A DNA stretch of 64,000 nucleotides from Gambelia wislizenii (lineage: Eukaryota; Chordata; Lepidosauria; Squamata; Crotaphytidae): the NCBI GenBank assembly GCA_030847615.1, contig JAUMIR010000001.1, forward strand, positions 440,130,687 to 440,194,686, read 5' to 3'. The notes beneath the pieces are model-generated. The model was given only the letters and a program-made list of their open reading frames with translations, made no database searches and was not told the DNA's origin. This document shows, piece by piece, positions 20,831 through 31,696 of this stretch (positions within the stretch are counted from its first letter, which is position 1; every line of letters begins with the position of its first letter). Made by a program: the position numbers and the translations under genes.

Positions 20831-22007
20831 GTTTCTATCTACTGACTTTCATTTTGCTTCAACTTACTTTTCATTTCATCGAATACTCATAAAATGCAAC
20901 CCTATAACAAAATTACTAGGGAATAAATCCCACTGGATTCAGTATGTCTGAGCAGACATGTGTAAGACTGCTGTTACCTATTCACCTTCATAATTCCAGT
21001 AAATTTGCTAATAGTATATTAGGACATTAATATTATTTGAAGGGTGATGCATTTAATATACACTAATTTTCGCTCTTGTGTTTCTGAACCTTCTTATTTT
21101 TGCAGAATTATATTATGGGTTCAGTAGCAAAAAAGTTTAAGAACTCGCTTTCCAGATTATGCTGATCATGGGTTCTAACTTTTTTTTGTCAGATAAAATG
21201 CCTTGGTCTGTTTTCTTTGAATGGAAAGCAATTCATACTCCAGGTTGGTTTACTAAAGTCAATTCATGGAGGGAGCATGCTTTCTCTGGTCTAAACTTGG
21301 TCAACAGTGGTTCAGCTTCACCTGTTGCTTAAAAAATGGTTCAAGCAATAGAGTCTTTCTATACCATGGATAAGGTTTTGTAGTCACTCAGAAGCCAAGC
21401 TATTTTGGAGTGGCACATAACATAGCCTCTAACTGCAGGAGCTGAGAAGAATGATTAGGATCTTTGTGCTGAGGCTTTCAATATTGTTGAGAGACAAAAG
21501 TTGTGACTTCACACTGTCTAGAGGAAATAAACACTGCCTATACTTTGACAGAGCAGCTTGGTTGGAGTTCAGAAAGTGTTGCTGCATCTGTGTTATAGGC
21601 CTGCAATTTGCTTTTGTCAGCTATCATTCCATTTCAATAGTGTGCGTACTATACTTGTCAATAAGACTGACAGGAAGCATAGCATTTGGTATCTATGCTC
21701 ATTCATGTCTCTCCGGAAGAAAAATAGCCCAGTCCAAGTGTCTCTGAATAATGTGTTCTGTCTGGCTCCCAAATAAGAGACACCAAGGTTTCTTTCTTCT
21801 GGACAAATACCTGCATTTGTGAATTTTAAATCTCAGTTTAAAAAATGAAGAAAAGGGACAGGCTTCAATTTTCTTCCTCACTCTGAAGTATTACAAAGAA
21901 ATACAGTACATTAAATACTACATTATATAGAGTAAACACTAATATTTAGATATGCTTTAATTAAACTATTGCTTTGTGAAAGCTATCAAAGAAAAATAGT
22001 AGTAAGG
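20831..22007. other. Intronic DNA, no recognised feature
   Basis: Near 20,900-20,965 a short AATGCAACCCTATA / CCCACTGGATTCAG motif resembles a dispersed squamate repeat also hinted at near 19,600, 38,370 and 43,930. Otherwise I see nothing. Confidence 0.4.
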
Positions 22008-22335
22008 ACCAGTTGTTTACATGTAACGGATGTTCTTTGAGTGGTTATCTGGGCATTCACACATACAGGCCTTGTGCCTGCACAGAGACACTACCCAGAA
22101 CCTAGTAGCTAGGAAAGTTTTGGTGATAGCTCTGGCCTCCCTCCTTAATAGGCATGCCCTGTCCACCATTTTCTCAGTTCCAACTTGTCCGGCACAGTGG
22201 CAGCTTGACATGTAGTACAAGTGTGCTGATGAGGGAACTGTGGGTTGTGTGAATGTACAGATGACTACTCAAAGAAGATCAGTTACAGGTAAGCAACCCA
22301 TCCTCTTTCTCTGTGGTTTCTGTGCATCACACATA
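22008..22335 (-). repeat. 3' inverted terminus and complementary region of DIRS C
   Basis: GTTGTTTACATGTAACGGATG and TTCTTTGAGTGGTTATC at the left are matched in reverse complement by TACTCAAAGAAGATCAGTTAC and AGGTAAGCAACC at 22,266-22,300. The outer part continues GGGCATTCACACATACAGG, with a related CACACATACGGG at 22,329-22,340. Inverted terminal plus internal complementary sequence at one end is the DIRS pattern. The sequence differs from the A, B and G termini, so it belongs to another lineage (C). Confidence 0.6.
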
Positions 22336-22339
22336 CGGG

Positions 22340-22517
22340 TATTAATTATCTTTAAAAACCTTTGTCTGTTTTTAAAATGGTTTTATACTGTTTTATGTAG
22401 TGATTTTAATTGTTTTTAAATTTTATTATGAACACTTTCAATTAACTGCCTCTAGGAGGTGCCTTGGGTCCCACTTTGGGAGAAAGTCAGCATACTAAAT
22501 AAATAAATAAATAGGGA
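22340..22517 (+). repeat. L2-like LINE 3' tail
   Basis: TTTAAAATGGTTTTATACTG, AACTGCCTCTAGGAGGTGCC, GGGAGAAAGTCAGCATAC and a TAAATAAATAAATA end. It lies inside the DIRS C remnant. Confidence 0.6.
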
Positions 22518-22763
22518 TGCCCTTCAAAAAGGCTTAGGCTATGCCAGTAGCCCTTGTGGAGTGGCTCCTTGTGCAGTCTCCCAGAGTTTCCATGAAGATG
22601 TAATAAATTCTGCCTAACGGTGACACAGATCTAACCTCCATACTGTGAGTTTCAGTCTGTAGACTTCCAGGTGAAAGACAAGGCTATTGTCTCTCAAAAC
22701 TACATCTTCCCACAAAGAGAGTCTTATGAGTCCAGGAAGTTGCAGAAGAAGGGAGGCCAGACT
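22518..22763 (-). pseudogene. DIRS C remnant left of element B
   Basis: Minus-strand translation gives LKLTVWRLDL, similar to the end of the methyltransferase-like region in DIRS elements. It is the presumed continuation of element C, which resumes at 28,644 on the other side of element B. The support is thin because the frame is open only briefly. Confidence 0.4.
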
Positions 22764-22941
22764 GCCACATTGGTCACTTACCATGAAGGTGCATTCTGGG
22801 GGTTGGAGAGAGGATGAATCCTGTTACAGATGGGATATCCTGTCACTGCTCAGAGAGAAGCAGGAAGTTGCATCATGGCCTTATGTAAATTTGAATCTTC
22901 TTTGTTTTCTCCTCCTGAGTATCACCATGAGGCCCAGTTTC
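22764..22941 (-). repeat. 3' inverted terminus of DIRS B with 29-nt extension
   Basis: The extension GCCACATTGGTCACTTACC...GGTGC (22,764-22,792) precedes the inverted repeat proper, which opens ATTCTGGGGGTTGGAGAGAG and ends at CCATGAGGCCCAGTTT. The opposite terminus lacks the extension, matching the asymmetry described for DIRS-1. Confidence 0.9.
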
Positions 22942-23062
22942 CTGACTAGCAAAACCCAGTAAGAAAAAGGATGCATATAGAGAAAAATAAAACAATAACA
23001 AAATACACATATATACAGAAAGAATATAATAATGTAGCTCACCACAGTCACTGGCAGGGGTT

Positions 23063-23162
23063 GATTCATCCTCTCCAACCCCCAGAATGCACCTTCATGG
23101 TAAGTAACCAATGTGGCATTCTCTGGGGTTGGTGAGAGGATGAATCCTGTTACAGATGGGAT
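23063..23162. repeat. Internal complementary region of DIRS B
   Basis: Bases 23,063-23,117 are the reverse complement of the 3' end including its extension (GAATGCACCTTCATGGTAAG, AACCAATGTGGC). Bases 23,118-23,162 (ATTCTCTGGGGTTGGTGAGA, GGATGAATCCTGTTACAG) are complementary to the outer edge of the 5' terminus at 28,600-28,643. The two halves abut exactly, so this region is a template of the circle junction. Confidence 0.9.
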
Positions 23163-23199
23163 GTGCCTGTGACTTATAAACCACCCCTGATGGGCGGAT

Positions 23200-24270
23200 G
23201 TGACTGCGGGACAGAAAATCTATTCTCTTTCTACTTCTTGGAGTACCCTCCTTCCAAAGGTGGCTTCCACTGATCTGAACTTGTCCACCTTATAATGTCT
23301 AATGAATGAGGAGGGAGTGCTCCAGGTTGCCGTCCTACAGATATCTGATATGGGGGCGTTGGATAAGAATACCGCTGAGGTGGCAGCTGATCTTGTTGAA
23401 CGTGCTGTCATGCCCGACAGCCTTGGCATTCTAGATACATCATATGCCATAAATATGCAGGCTTTTAGCCATGTGGCTGTGGTTTGCCTTAGCTCCCATG
23501 GAGGACAGGTTGAAAGACACAAACAGGGAGTTGCAATGTCGAAAGGAGCTGGTGCGCTTAATTTATATTTTAAGGGCTCTTCCAACATCTAACTTGTGCC
23601 ATACTCTTTCCCTTGGGTGTGATGGATTTGGACAAAAGGATGGTAGGATCAGCTCGTGTGAGATGTGGAAGTTTGACAGGACCTTTGGTCTGAAGGAAGG
23701 GTCTGGGCAAAGGATTATAAAATCGTCATTAAAGGTACAGAGGTATTCCCTAACTGACATTGCTGCCAGCTCTGACACTCTCCGAGCTGAGGTAACGGCC
23801 ACCAAGAAGGCTACTTCCAGGGTAAGTATTTGCAATGGTACTTTCCTTAAGGGCTCAAACAGTGTTCACATTAGTTGCCTCAGAACAAGTGGAAGGCTCC
23901 AAGACAGAAATGTATGACATACTGGGGGGGGGAAATTAGTATCACTCCCCTCAAGAACCCCTGTGGAGTATGCAGTACAGAGGCTAGCATTGTTGCCTGC
24001 CTCTTTAGTGTGTTAGGATGAAGGCCGAAGTCTAGGCCTCTCTGCAAGAAGGCTAGGACGTGCGTCACCATCGCTTCGTCGTGAGGGACTGAGTTGGAAG
24101 TGAACCAACATCTGAAGGCCTGCCAGGTTGATTCATATATCCTCGTGGTGGACTGTCTTCGAGATGAGAGGAGTGTGTTAATGACCGATTCATCGTAACT
24201 ACAAACCCTCAGGGCTCTCTGCTCAATCTCCAAGCGGCTAGCTAGAGCCAGTCCACCCCTGGATGATTGA
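23200..24270 (-). pseudogene. Tyrosine recombinase, DIRS B
   Basis: Three frames together cover the domain. The core-binding part is ESVINTLLSSRRQSTTRIYE, STWQAFRCWF and LAFLQRGLDFGLHPNTLKRQ (24,240-23,960). The catalytic start is VAFLVAVTSARRVSELAAMS (23,815-23,755) with the first catalytic Arg. The end is RSTRSAATSAVF, DICRTATWSTPSSFIRHYKV (23,400-23,300), where the HxxR box reads RSTR (His replaced, Arg kept) and the Tyr nucleophile is present. Two frame changes separate the parts. It would resolve and integrate the circular cDNA. Confidence 0.85.
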
Positions 24271-24660
24271 TTGGCCCTTGACTCAGGAGGTCTGTTCTCT
24301 GCAATAGATGCCTTGGGTCCTCCAACGGCATGTCCATGAGTTCTGAGAACCAGGGTCTCCATAGCCAGTGTGGAGCTAAGAGAACTAATTGAGCTTGTTC
24401 CTGCCTCACTTTCCTGCAGATTTTCCCTATGAGCAGTAGTGGAGGAAACAGGTAAAGGAGGACCTTCGGCCAGTTGCTCCTTAAAGCATCTACAACTTCT
24501 GCTCCTGGGCTCAGAAACCTGGAGAAGAAGTGCCTCAGTTTGGTATTGTTCCGTGATGCAAACAGAACGACTTCCATGGTCCTGAATTGGTTCTGAATCT
24601 GTTGAAAAATGTCTTGATTCAGCGCCAACTCTCCCAGGAGCACTGAGTCTCTGCTTAGAT
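24250..24660 (-). pseudogene. Methyltransferase-like region, DIRS B
   Basis: The frame reads MEVVLFASRNNTKLRHFFSR, VDALRSNWPKVLLYLFPPLL and LIGKICRKVRQEQAQLVLLA, then PHWLWRPWFSELMDM. The FPP box and the following WP/APHW pattern correspond to the part of DIRS polyproteins usually labelled Dam-like N6-adenine methyltransferase. Its enzymatic role in these elements is unproven. The recombinase frame overlaps its 3' end. Confidence 0.65.
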
Positions 24661-25060
24661 AATCTGACTGACAGTTGTCTGATCCTTGAAGGTATTGGAC
24701 TGTTATGGATCTCACGTTGTTTTCCGTCCACTGAAACAGGAGAGCCTCTTCCTTCTGAAGTGGACATGGCCTCGAGCCCCCTTGCTTGGCGATGTAGGAT
24801 CAGGCTGTGGTGTTGTCTGTTAGGACTAGCACATGATGAGTGGGGAGAATGCCAGGCGCACCGCTCAGAGTTCCAGCCAATTGATGCTGTGGCTCTGTTT
24901 CTGATGGTCCCAGAGACCTTGTATCATGTCTCCCTGCCCTGGCAATGCATTCCTCAGCCCGTCAGTTATTATGATTTGGTGAACTGCGGTGAAGGGAAAG
25001 CCCTTGGCGATATTCTCTTTCCGGGTCCACAAGGCCAGAGATTATTTGACTGACTGGGGT
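24660..25060 (-). pseudogene. RNase H domain, DIRS B
   Basis: In shifting frames: MIQGLWDHQKQSHSINWLEL, VLTDNTTA (catalytic Asp kept, about 24,800-24,825), SYIAKQGGS, and SITVQYLQGSDNCQSDYLSR (24,712-24,650), the usual end of the domain. It removes template RNA during cDNA synthesis. Confidence 0.75.
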
Positions 25061-25079
25061 AGACAAAGTAAGATGCATT

Positions 25080-26160
25080 TCCATGAGGCTATCTGTTGCC
25101 GGTAATCCGATAAGAAGACCTGTAGGGGCCTTGAGTGGAACTTTGCCCAAGGTACCACCTAGATTGCTGAAATCATCAGACCCAGTAATCTGACCAGAGA
25201 GGTCAGGGGAACGAGAGATGAAGACCTCATCGAGTGAGCCTCCTTCCTGATCACCTGTTGTCTCTGTTCTGAGAAGAAAATTTTGCCGCACCTGGTATCT
25301 ATCCAGATCCCCAGGTAGGAAATGGTCTGTGACGGGGTGAGATGGCTCTTCTTCAGATTCACTATGAACCCGTGTCACTGTAGGCACCTGATTGTTGCGT
25401 GAAGGTCCCTCTGTGTTTTCTCGAAGGAGGATGCTCTCAGCAACATGTCGTCCAGATAGGGATAGAGGTGAATTTCCTGGCTCCTAAGAAGGGCAATCAG
25501 CACTAATAGAATCTTGGTAAATACCCTGGGGACTGATGCCAGTCCTAATGGTAGGGCTCTGCATTGGAAATGCTGGTCCCCGAAGGCGAAGCGGAGGTAC
25601 TGTTTGCTTTCCTTGTTGATCTTGATGTTGATAGGCTTCCGTTAAGTCCAGGGAGGCTAGGAAGTCCCCTTTCTGGAGAGCCTCTCTGATGGATGCAAGG
25701 GTTTCCATCCGGAAGCGTTTGTATGTAATGCAGGAGTTTGTGTACTTTAGGTCCAGTATCGACAGGGAGTCCTCTCCCTTCTTGGAAACCGTAAAGAAGG
25801 GCCCCTGAGAAACGTTGCTGTGTTGGGACCTCCTCTATCGCCCTGATTTCTTGCAGATGCTGGATGGCGGTGGAGAGGGATGAAGCCTTTTGCGGATTCT
25901 TGAGTATTGGGGCAGGAAGGAACCTGTTCCAGGGCTTTGTGTCAAACTCAATGCGGTAGCCTTGAGATATCATTGCAAGGACCGATCTGCCCATCATAGA
26001 GTTGGACCATGTGTTCTGGAACAGGGAGAGCCTGCTGCCTACTGGAATTGCTTTGGAGTAAGAATTGTTGTTTGGGACCACCTTGTTGAGGTTGGTGGCC
26101 TCCTCTGTGGGGTATTCATGCCCTGCGCACCTGGGTTCTGAGGTATGGTGTAGTTAGTTC
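25080..26160 (-). pseudogene. Reverse transcriptase, DIRS B
   Basis: The start is SVLAMISQGYRIEFDTKPWN near 25,990-25,930. Palm motif A is GDFLASLDLTEAY near 25,670-25,640, followed by a 1-nt frame change. The active site YLDDMLLRAS is intact near 25,470-25,440. The thumb-side block MNLKKSHLTPSQTISYLGIW is at 25,362-25,303. Only frame changes and scattered stops disable it. Confidence 0.88.
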
Positions 26161-26169
26161 TGGCCCAGG

Positions 26170-28254
26170 ATGGTCGGAAGGTATGGAAATCTCTTTGTCT
26201 GTTGTACCCCCTGGAGGGATGAAAGGACTGGGAGGACTGAAAAGGACTTCTGTTCCCTCATCTGTCGCCTCTTCGCAGCATCATGGGCATTGCTTGTTTT
26301 TTACCTTTGGTTTCTACCAAAATATCCTTCAACACCTCCTCTCCAAAAAATTTGGTTCCCTTGAATAAAGTGGTAGAGAGGCTGGTTCTGGAGTATGCAT
26401 CCACCTCCCAGTGTTTCAACCAAATAGAATGCCGCACTACCACCCCTGCTCCTATGGATCTGGCTGCAAAAGACATGGAATCCTGAGAAGCATCAGCGAT
26501 GAACTATAAGGTCCTATGGATCTTTGTCAGGGACCTGTGCAGGGTCTTGGTATCCAGTTATTGTATGTTTAAAAGGTCTTTGACCCATAATATGGCCGCT
26601 CTCACAAAAAGGGACGTTGGCGCTGACGTGCACATGCCTAAGACTGATGCCTTGTGCACTTTTCTCAAGGCCCCATCTGCACTCTTCTCGTCTGGGTCCT
26701 TTAGGAGTCCTTCTCCTTCCTTGGGCGCCAGAAAATTTGAAACCAGGGAGGCGACTGGCTTGTCAACTGTAGGGACCTTTAGGCTATCCAGAACTTGTTT
26801 CCTGGGGGGGCATAGAACTTCTAAGCTATCATCGTGCCTCTCTTTCCCTGCGTCAGTTTTTCCCACTCCTCTGAAATCAGTTGAGTAAAGATCTCTGCAA
26901 AGGGTAGTTCCTTTTTATGGACCTCTGGAGGGCGCAGAACTGATGCTACCCTTTCATTCTAGGGTTGGGATGTATCTGGTGTCACCCCATGCTGGACAAC
27001 TGGTGGATAAAAGCCAAATGTCGCTGCCACCTTGCCTAGTAGAGGAGCGTAATCATTGCAGTGAAAAAGTCTGTCTGATGAATCTGGTTCTGCTATTTCA
27101 GAATCAGACCACTCTCCCTCTTCCTTCCCATCTTGGCTATCAGTCCCTTCATCTTCTAGGACTTGCGCTTCTGTAATAATGTCCGTTAGGAGATTTTCCT
27201 CGCCTGTGTCCTCGGGGGATACTTCCAAAGAATGTGGGGAAGGGGGGCTTCCTTTTTCTCATTTGGTTCCCCTGTGGAGCGAGGGGATATCCCAATACCA
27301 CTTGAGTAGACGTCCCTGGATTCTCTGATGCTTCCTGTAGGGTCAGGGAATTCGGAAGGAAAGGGTCCCTTTGGCTGAGTGTTCACGCTTCCTCCCCTAT
27401 CGCTGCTGCTCTGGGAGCTTTGGGACTGACTGGATACCCCTTGGAGAAGGAGGAATGGACCAGGGATGCTGTCTGAATCTGCTGAGACCATTGTTGAGCA
27501 GATTGCATTTTGCCTGGGGCCGGGCCTCAAGGGACCACTATTGAAAGCCACTGTTCCTGATCACCTTTCATTGGGAAGGAGGGCACTGGAAAGAAGCTGT
27601 AGCACTGCCCTGATAGTGTCCTTCTGCCCCATTTGGCCTGTTTGAGCCTCCGTGCTGCTGCCCCTGGAGCCAGAAGGCTCCCCCTCCCCCTCAGAGTCCT
27701 CCTTGCATATATAACCACTGCTGGGGAGGGGGGCAGATAGGTTTTGTGGCAAGATAAAGTCCCATGCTGCTGCTCCTGCTATGGAGGGGAGTAGGGGACA
27801 TGGCCAAATGATGGGGAAGGTCTTGGGTCCGGGCTCCCCCTCCCTCTGCCAATGCCTGGTACCTCCTGAAGCAGGCACTGCTCTCCAACCTGCTGCTTGA
27901 GGCTCACATGCTGCATCAGCCATTGCGGTGGCGGCGATAGCACTCAGGCTGGGTCCACCATGGTGGCTGTTTTGGTGCACTTGTGCTTTCCCTGGTGTTT
28001 GTGTTCTGCTGAGCTGCTGCCGCCACTGTGGATGGCCCTGGCGCACTCCCGGAGCGGCACTGGGCGACTGCAAGAGAGGCTTTCTGAACGGCTGCCTGTG
28101 GCATGCTCCCTGAGTGGCTCTGGGTGCTCAACAGCCTAGTTGCCTCCTTGGGTGCCCCTGTCTCGCTCCCTGAGTGGCTCTGGGTGACCTGGATGCCATC
28201 CTTCCTTGTGGAAGCTTTGGATGCGTCCCTTTTTTGTCCTTGCTGTGCCATCAT
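26170..28254 (-). pseudogene. Gag-like protein region, DIRS B
   Basis: The likely start is MMAQQGQKRDASKAS (28,254). A Gln/Ser/Ala-rich N-terminal half with repeated SHSGS units follows. Then comes the acidic linker EDEGTDSQDGKEEGEWSDSE (about 27,150-27,090) and DYAPLLGKVAATFGF. The conserved gag core is LKVPTVDKPVASLVSNF and SLFVRAAILWVKDLLN (26,790-26,570), then SIWLKHWEVDAYSRTSL and KFFGEEVLKDILVETKGKK near 26,300-26,420. The same core order is seen in F, A and G. Frame shifts and stops break it into at least five pieces. Confidence 0.75.
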
Positions 28255-28494
28255 CCAGGTAGCCCAAGGGGGAGGGAGAATAGATGGAGGTGGGGGAAAG
28301 GAGAGAAGGCAGTAGAAAGAGCTGGCAGAAGAAAGTCTGACAAGAGAGGTTTTTTTTTATAAAGGACAACAGAAGAAGGGAAGAAACATGCAGAGGATAA
28401 TTAGAAGAGAAAACAGATCACACTCATGCAAAGGAGAAAGGGAAAAAAACAGAGGAGAGAATCCTAGTTCTACCCTGGGTGAAGCAGGAAGCTG

Positions 28495-28643
28495 AAACTG
28501 GGCCTCATGGTGATACTCAGGAGGAGAAAACAAAGAAGATTCAAATTTGCATAAGGCCATGATGCAGCTTCCTACTTCTCTCTGGGTGGTGACAGGATAT
28601 CCTATCTGTAACAGGATTTATCCTCTCACCAACCCCAGAGAAT
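28495..28643 (-). repeat. 5' inverted terminus of DIRS B
   Basis: It is the reverse complement of 22,793-22,941, with about ten visible differences. The outer edge is CTCACCAACCCCAGAGAAT. No extension is present; the sequence turns directly into element C at 28,644. Confidence 0.9.
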
Positions 28644-30990
28644 TGTCTGAGGCACTATGGTGTCAGGAGGCTGCAGTTCACCCAATCCCTCCTGATCTTT
28701 GAGATGACCCTGGTTAACAGTAGAAATGGAGGGAACAGGTAAACAAACATCCTTAACCAGCAAAAAAGGAACACATTCCCCTCTGATCTGTTGCCCCTGC
28801 CTCCCCTGCTGCAAAATCAAAGCAACTGAGTATTCTGTGGGGTTGCAAAAGATCCACCAGTTGAGTGCCCCACTTGTGTCCTGAAGTATGGGATCCAAGG
28901 TTCATTCCTGGTTCTCTGAGCTGGACTTCCTCATCTGGTCTGCTAGGACATTTTGCACTCCTGCCACATGAATTACTATCAGCTGAATCTTACGCCAAAG
29001 GCACCAGTGCCACAAGCAAAGCATTATGGAAGCCAACGTGGGGGACTTTGTGTCACCCTCCTTCTTTACATACCACACAGCTGTGGTATTGTTGGTCTGT
29101 ACCCGAACTACCTCCCCTAGAAGGAGAGGGAGGAAGGCCTTAAAAACAGAAAGGAGCTCTAGCAATGGCCTCCCCATCCTATAAGGCATCAGAGGTGACA
29201 GCGATAATTGGCTGGGAGGAAAGGAAGGGAGTTCCTTGCAATACAATGGGAATCTGTGTCCACTAGTGGAGATCAAGAAGAGGTGCTGGCAGAGTAAATC
29301 AGACTGACTTAGTGAATATGTACATGCTGGAGAAACTAAAATCTCACAAAATGAAGCACTGATGTGGCTGATGTCATGTGGCCGGGTTGAGTCAAGATGG
29401 CGTTCACCAAGCTGGTCCCTTTGGTGGATCAAATCTCATATACGGACTGTCCTGTCAAGAGGCAGAATGGACCACATTTGAACCAACAACAGGAGAGTGC
29501 CTATGAAATTGATGTCTTGAGCTGGAAGCAGGTGGGACTTGATGAAGTTGACACGCAGGCTGAGGTGGGAAAGAAGATGGAGTGGTGTTTGTATTGCATG
29601 GTGAAGCTTGATTTTGGATGTGGCAACAAGATGCCAGTCATTGATGTAGAGGGACTAGCATGTCCTGTTGGCAAAGATGTGCTGCACCCACTGCCATGAC
29701 CTGGGCACAGTTGATAGGTAGAAGGGCAGTACCTTGACTGAAAGAGGTCTTGATTGATTACAAATCTGAGGAATCTATGATCTTCTGGGTAGACTGCAAT
29801 GTGAAAAGATTCATCTTGGAGGTTGAAAGTTGCAAACAAATCTCCCTCCTGAAGAAACGGAAGGACTCTAGTGAGTGAGAACGTTTGAAACTAACATGCA
29901 GTGATAAAGGAATTTACGTCCCTTAGGTTGAATATCAACCCCAGTCCCCCATCTCACTTGGGAATGATGAAGTATTCTGAGGGGAAAAAAACTTGTCTTT
30001 TTCAATGGGGGATTCCTTTTATGGCACCCTTTGCCAGAAATGTATTGATTTCCTACAGGATCACTGATGATGAAGGCGTGGATCAGAAGTAGTCTAGGAG
30101 CAGAGCATAAAACTCTATACGATACTCTTCCGTAATGATGTCAAGGATGCATATGTAAGTAACGATGAGTTCCCACTGATGAAGATGAGGACAGAGGCAA
30201 TCGCTGAACTGGGTTGTGGGGAGCAGTACGTTGGAGTTGCAATGTGTCCAAAATCAATCTGGTTGTAGTAGGAGTCAAAGACGGTGTTTAGTATCTGAGC
30301 CCCTGCACTTCTGATACTTTTGGCAGAATGAAGAGGAGGATGAGGGCTTGTTTGAGGAAGATAAGGTGGGACTCCTTGAAGTGGAAGAATGTTGGCCCCT
30401 GTGGGAGGAGAGTCTCAACCATGGGCAGAATTAGAATTGTCTGCATGCAGACTGGGGAGTAATGGTGATCTTTTTGGCTATACTAGCCAGCAAACATTCC
30501 AGACCCAATGTTTCATCTGTTTTGGCAATGAATAGTCTGAGGCCATCAAATGCCATATCATCTACCTTGAGATAGAAAATATGATCCAAGGCTGTGGAAT
30601 GAAGCCACACATGTCTATAAAAAGCCATGGCTCTGATGAGTGTACTCGAGGCACATTCCGTTATGCATTTGGCCATGGTAATTTGATTCAAAGAGATATT
30701 ACTAGCTTCGGGGGGGGGGTCAAAATGTCTTTTTTTTTTTTTTGTCTTAAGGGAGGTAGTCCATAAAGTGGCAATCTTGTCCCACAGGAATATCTGATAA
30801 CATCCCATGAAGGCTTGAAGGCTAAGGCTGCTAGTCCATAAGCCTTCCTTCTCATACTATCCAATTACTCGTCCTTGTCAGGTGGGAGGGATGACATCTT
30901 TTTTTTTTTTTTGGAGGAGGCAACAGTAACAGAGTTGTTCTCAGGGTGTTTGAAGAGGAACTCACACCCTTCATCCTGAATACAACTGAA
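28644..30990 (-). pseudogene. DIRS C: RNase H, RT and gag C-terminus
   Basis: Going down the minus strand from 30,990, the order is gag end, RT and RNase H. The gag part includes SGEFSCIQDEGCEFLFKHP (about 30,990-30,930) and LIRAMAFYRHVWLHSTAL, then DDMAFDGLRLFIAKTDETLG. RT shows FATFNLQDESFHIAVYPEDH (29,839-29,780) and an active-site box YINDWHLVAT near 29,645-29,615, where the first Asp is Asn. RNase H shows VRVQTNNTTAVWYVKKEGDT near 29,110-29,050 (Asp to Asn) and VIHVAGVQNVLAD. The lineage differs clearly from B. Both catalytic losses mark it as dead. Confidence 0.8.
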
Positions 30991-31039
30991 TTCTCCAGAC
31001 ACTTTGATGAAGTCTGGAGGGATGAAGGCTTAGTCAGGA

Positions 31040-31468
31040 GTTAGAGACTGAACTCCATTATAAAATGGCCAAACAACTGCAGAGTCATGCTGAGTCATAA
31101 TGGCTGACTCCATGAACTGCCTTGTCATGCCACAGCTGCAGAAGGAGGGTTCTTATTGGTGTGTAAGATCATGTGATTGAGTAAGCCAATGCCCTGTAAC
31201 TGTGTATGTAAGAGAGCTCAGAACAGAGCTCACTTCTCTTCTTCTTGTGAATGCTGATGCCTGGTGACACAGTTTGTCCTTCAACTGTAAATATTTGTAC
31301 ATATTGCAACTGCTTGACTTTGAAGATAAAAGTGCCTCCTGCTTATTTGGATGTCAAACACTCTGTGTGCGAGTATTCTTGAGAATTGGTCGCTACTAAG
31401 TCTGCTGAGATAGTTTTTTTTTTTTTTTTGCTCCTGCCAGGGATTGAGTGTCCTATCATCCTCTGACA
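31040..31468 (+). repeat. Copia 5' LTR
   Basis: The right end, TATCATCCTCTGACA, lies two bases before the primer-binding site. The last 180 bp (from AAATATTTGTACATATTGCA at 31,289) recur in the 3' LTR. The left end is inferred from the flanking DIRS gag and is not certain. A TATAAAA is near 31,058; whether it functions is unknown. Confidence 0.75.
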
Positions 31469-31470
31469 GT

Positions 31471-31485
31471 GGTTATGGGCCCAGC
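31471..31485 (+). promoter_or_regulatory. Primer-binding site complementary to the initiator tRNA-Met anticodon arm
   Basis: GGTTATGGGCCCAGC is a perfect complement of 15 nt in the anticodon stem-loop of eukaryotic initiator tRNA-Met (GCTGGGCCCATAACC, which contains the CAT anticodon). Copia of Drosophila is known to prime with a 5' half of this tRNA, so this looks like the same mechanism. Confidence 0.88.
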
Positions 31486-31696
31486 TGATTGAGCTCAGAT
31501 TAGATAAGGTGCACCCAGAAAAATTCCCAGAATGTTTTTTTTGTTTTGTTTTGAGTGTTTTTGGCTAGTTGGCTGTGAAACAGTTAAGTTTCAGCCAGGC
31601 TCTGTGTTAGAGCTATCTTCAAGCAGCCTTGAAGAGCTGCCAGCTACCAGTTGTTTGTGTATCATAGCTGGAATTTTTTTTAATTCAGACATAACA

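Larger units (their letters stand above)
22764..28643 (-). mobile_element. DIRS retrotransposon, structurally complete (element B), 5.88 kb
   Basis: Both termini are present. A 149-bp inverted repeat lies at 28,495-28,643 (5') and 22,793-22,941 (3'); the 3' copy carries a further 29-nt extension (22,764-22,792). The internal complementary region at 23,063-23,162 pairs with both ends. Minus-strand order is gag, reverse transcriptase, RNase H, methyltransferase-like region and tyrosine recombinase. Reading frames are broken but nearly every domain is present, so it is the best preserved DIRS copy here. DIRS elements make a circular DNA intermediate and integrate with a tyrosine recombinase, without a DDE integrase or target duplication. 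It splits element C. Confidence 0.9.

Noticed and set aside
28097..28200. Bacterial-type repeat or operator
   Set aside because: The repeated TGAGTGGCTCTGGGTG motif encodes the SHSGS repeats of DIRS B gag.
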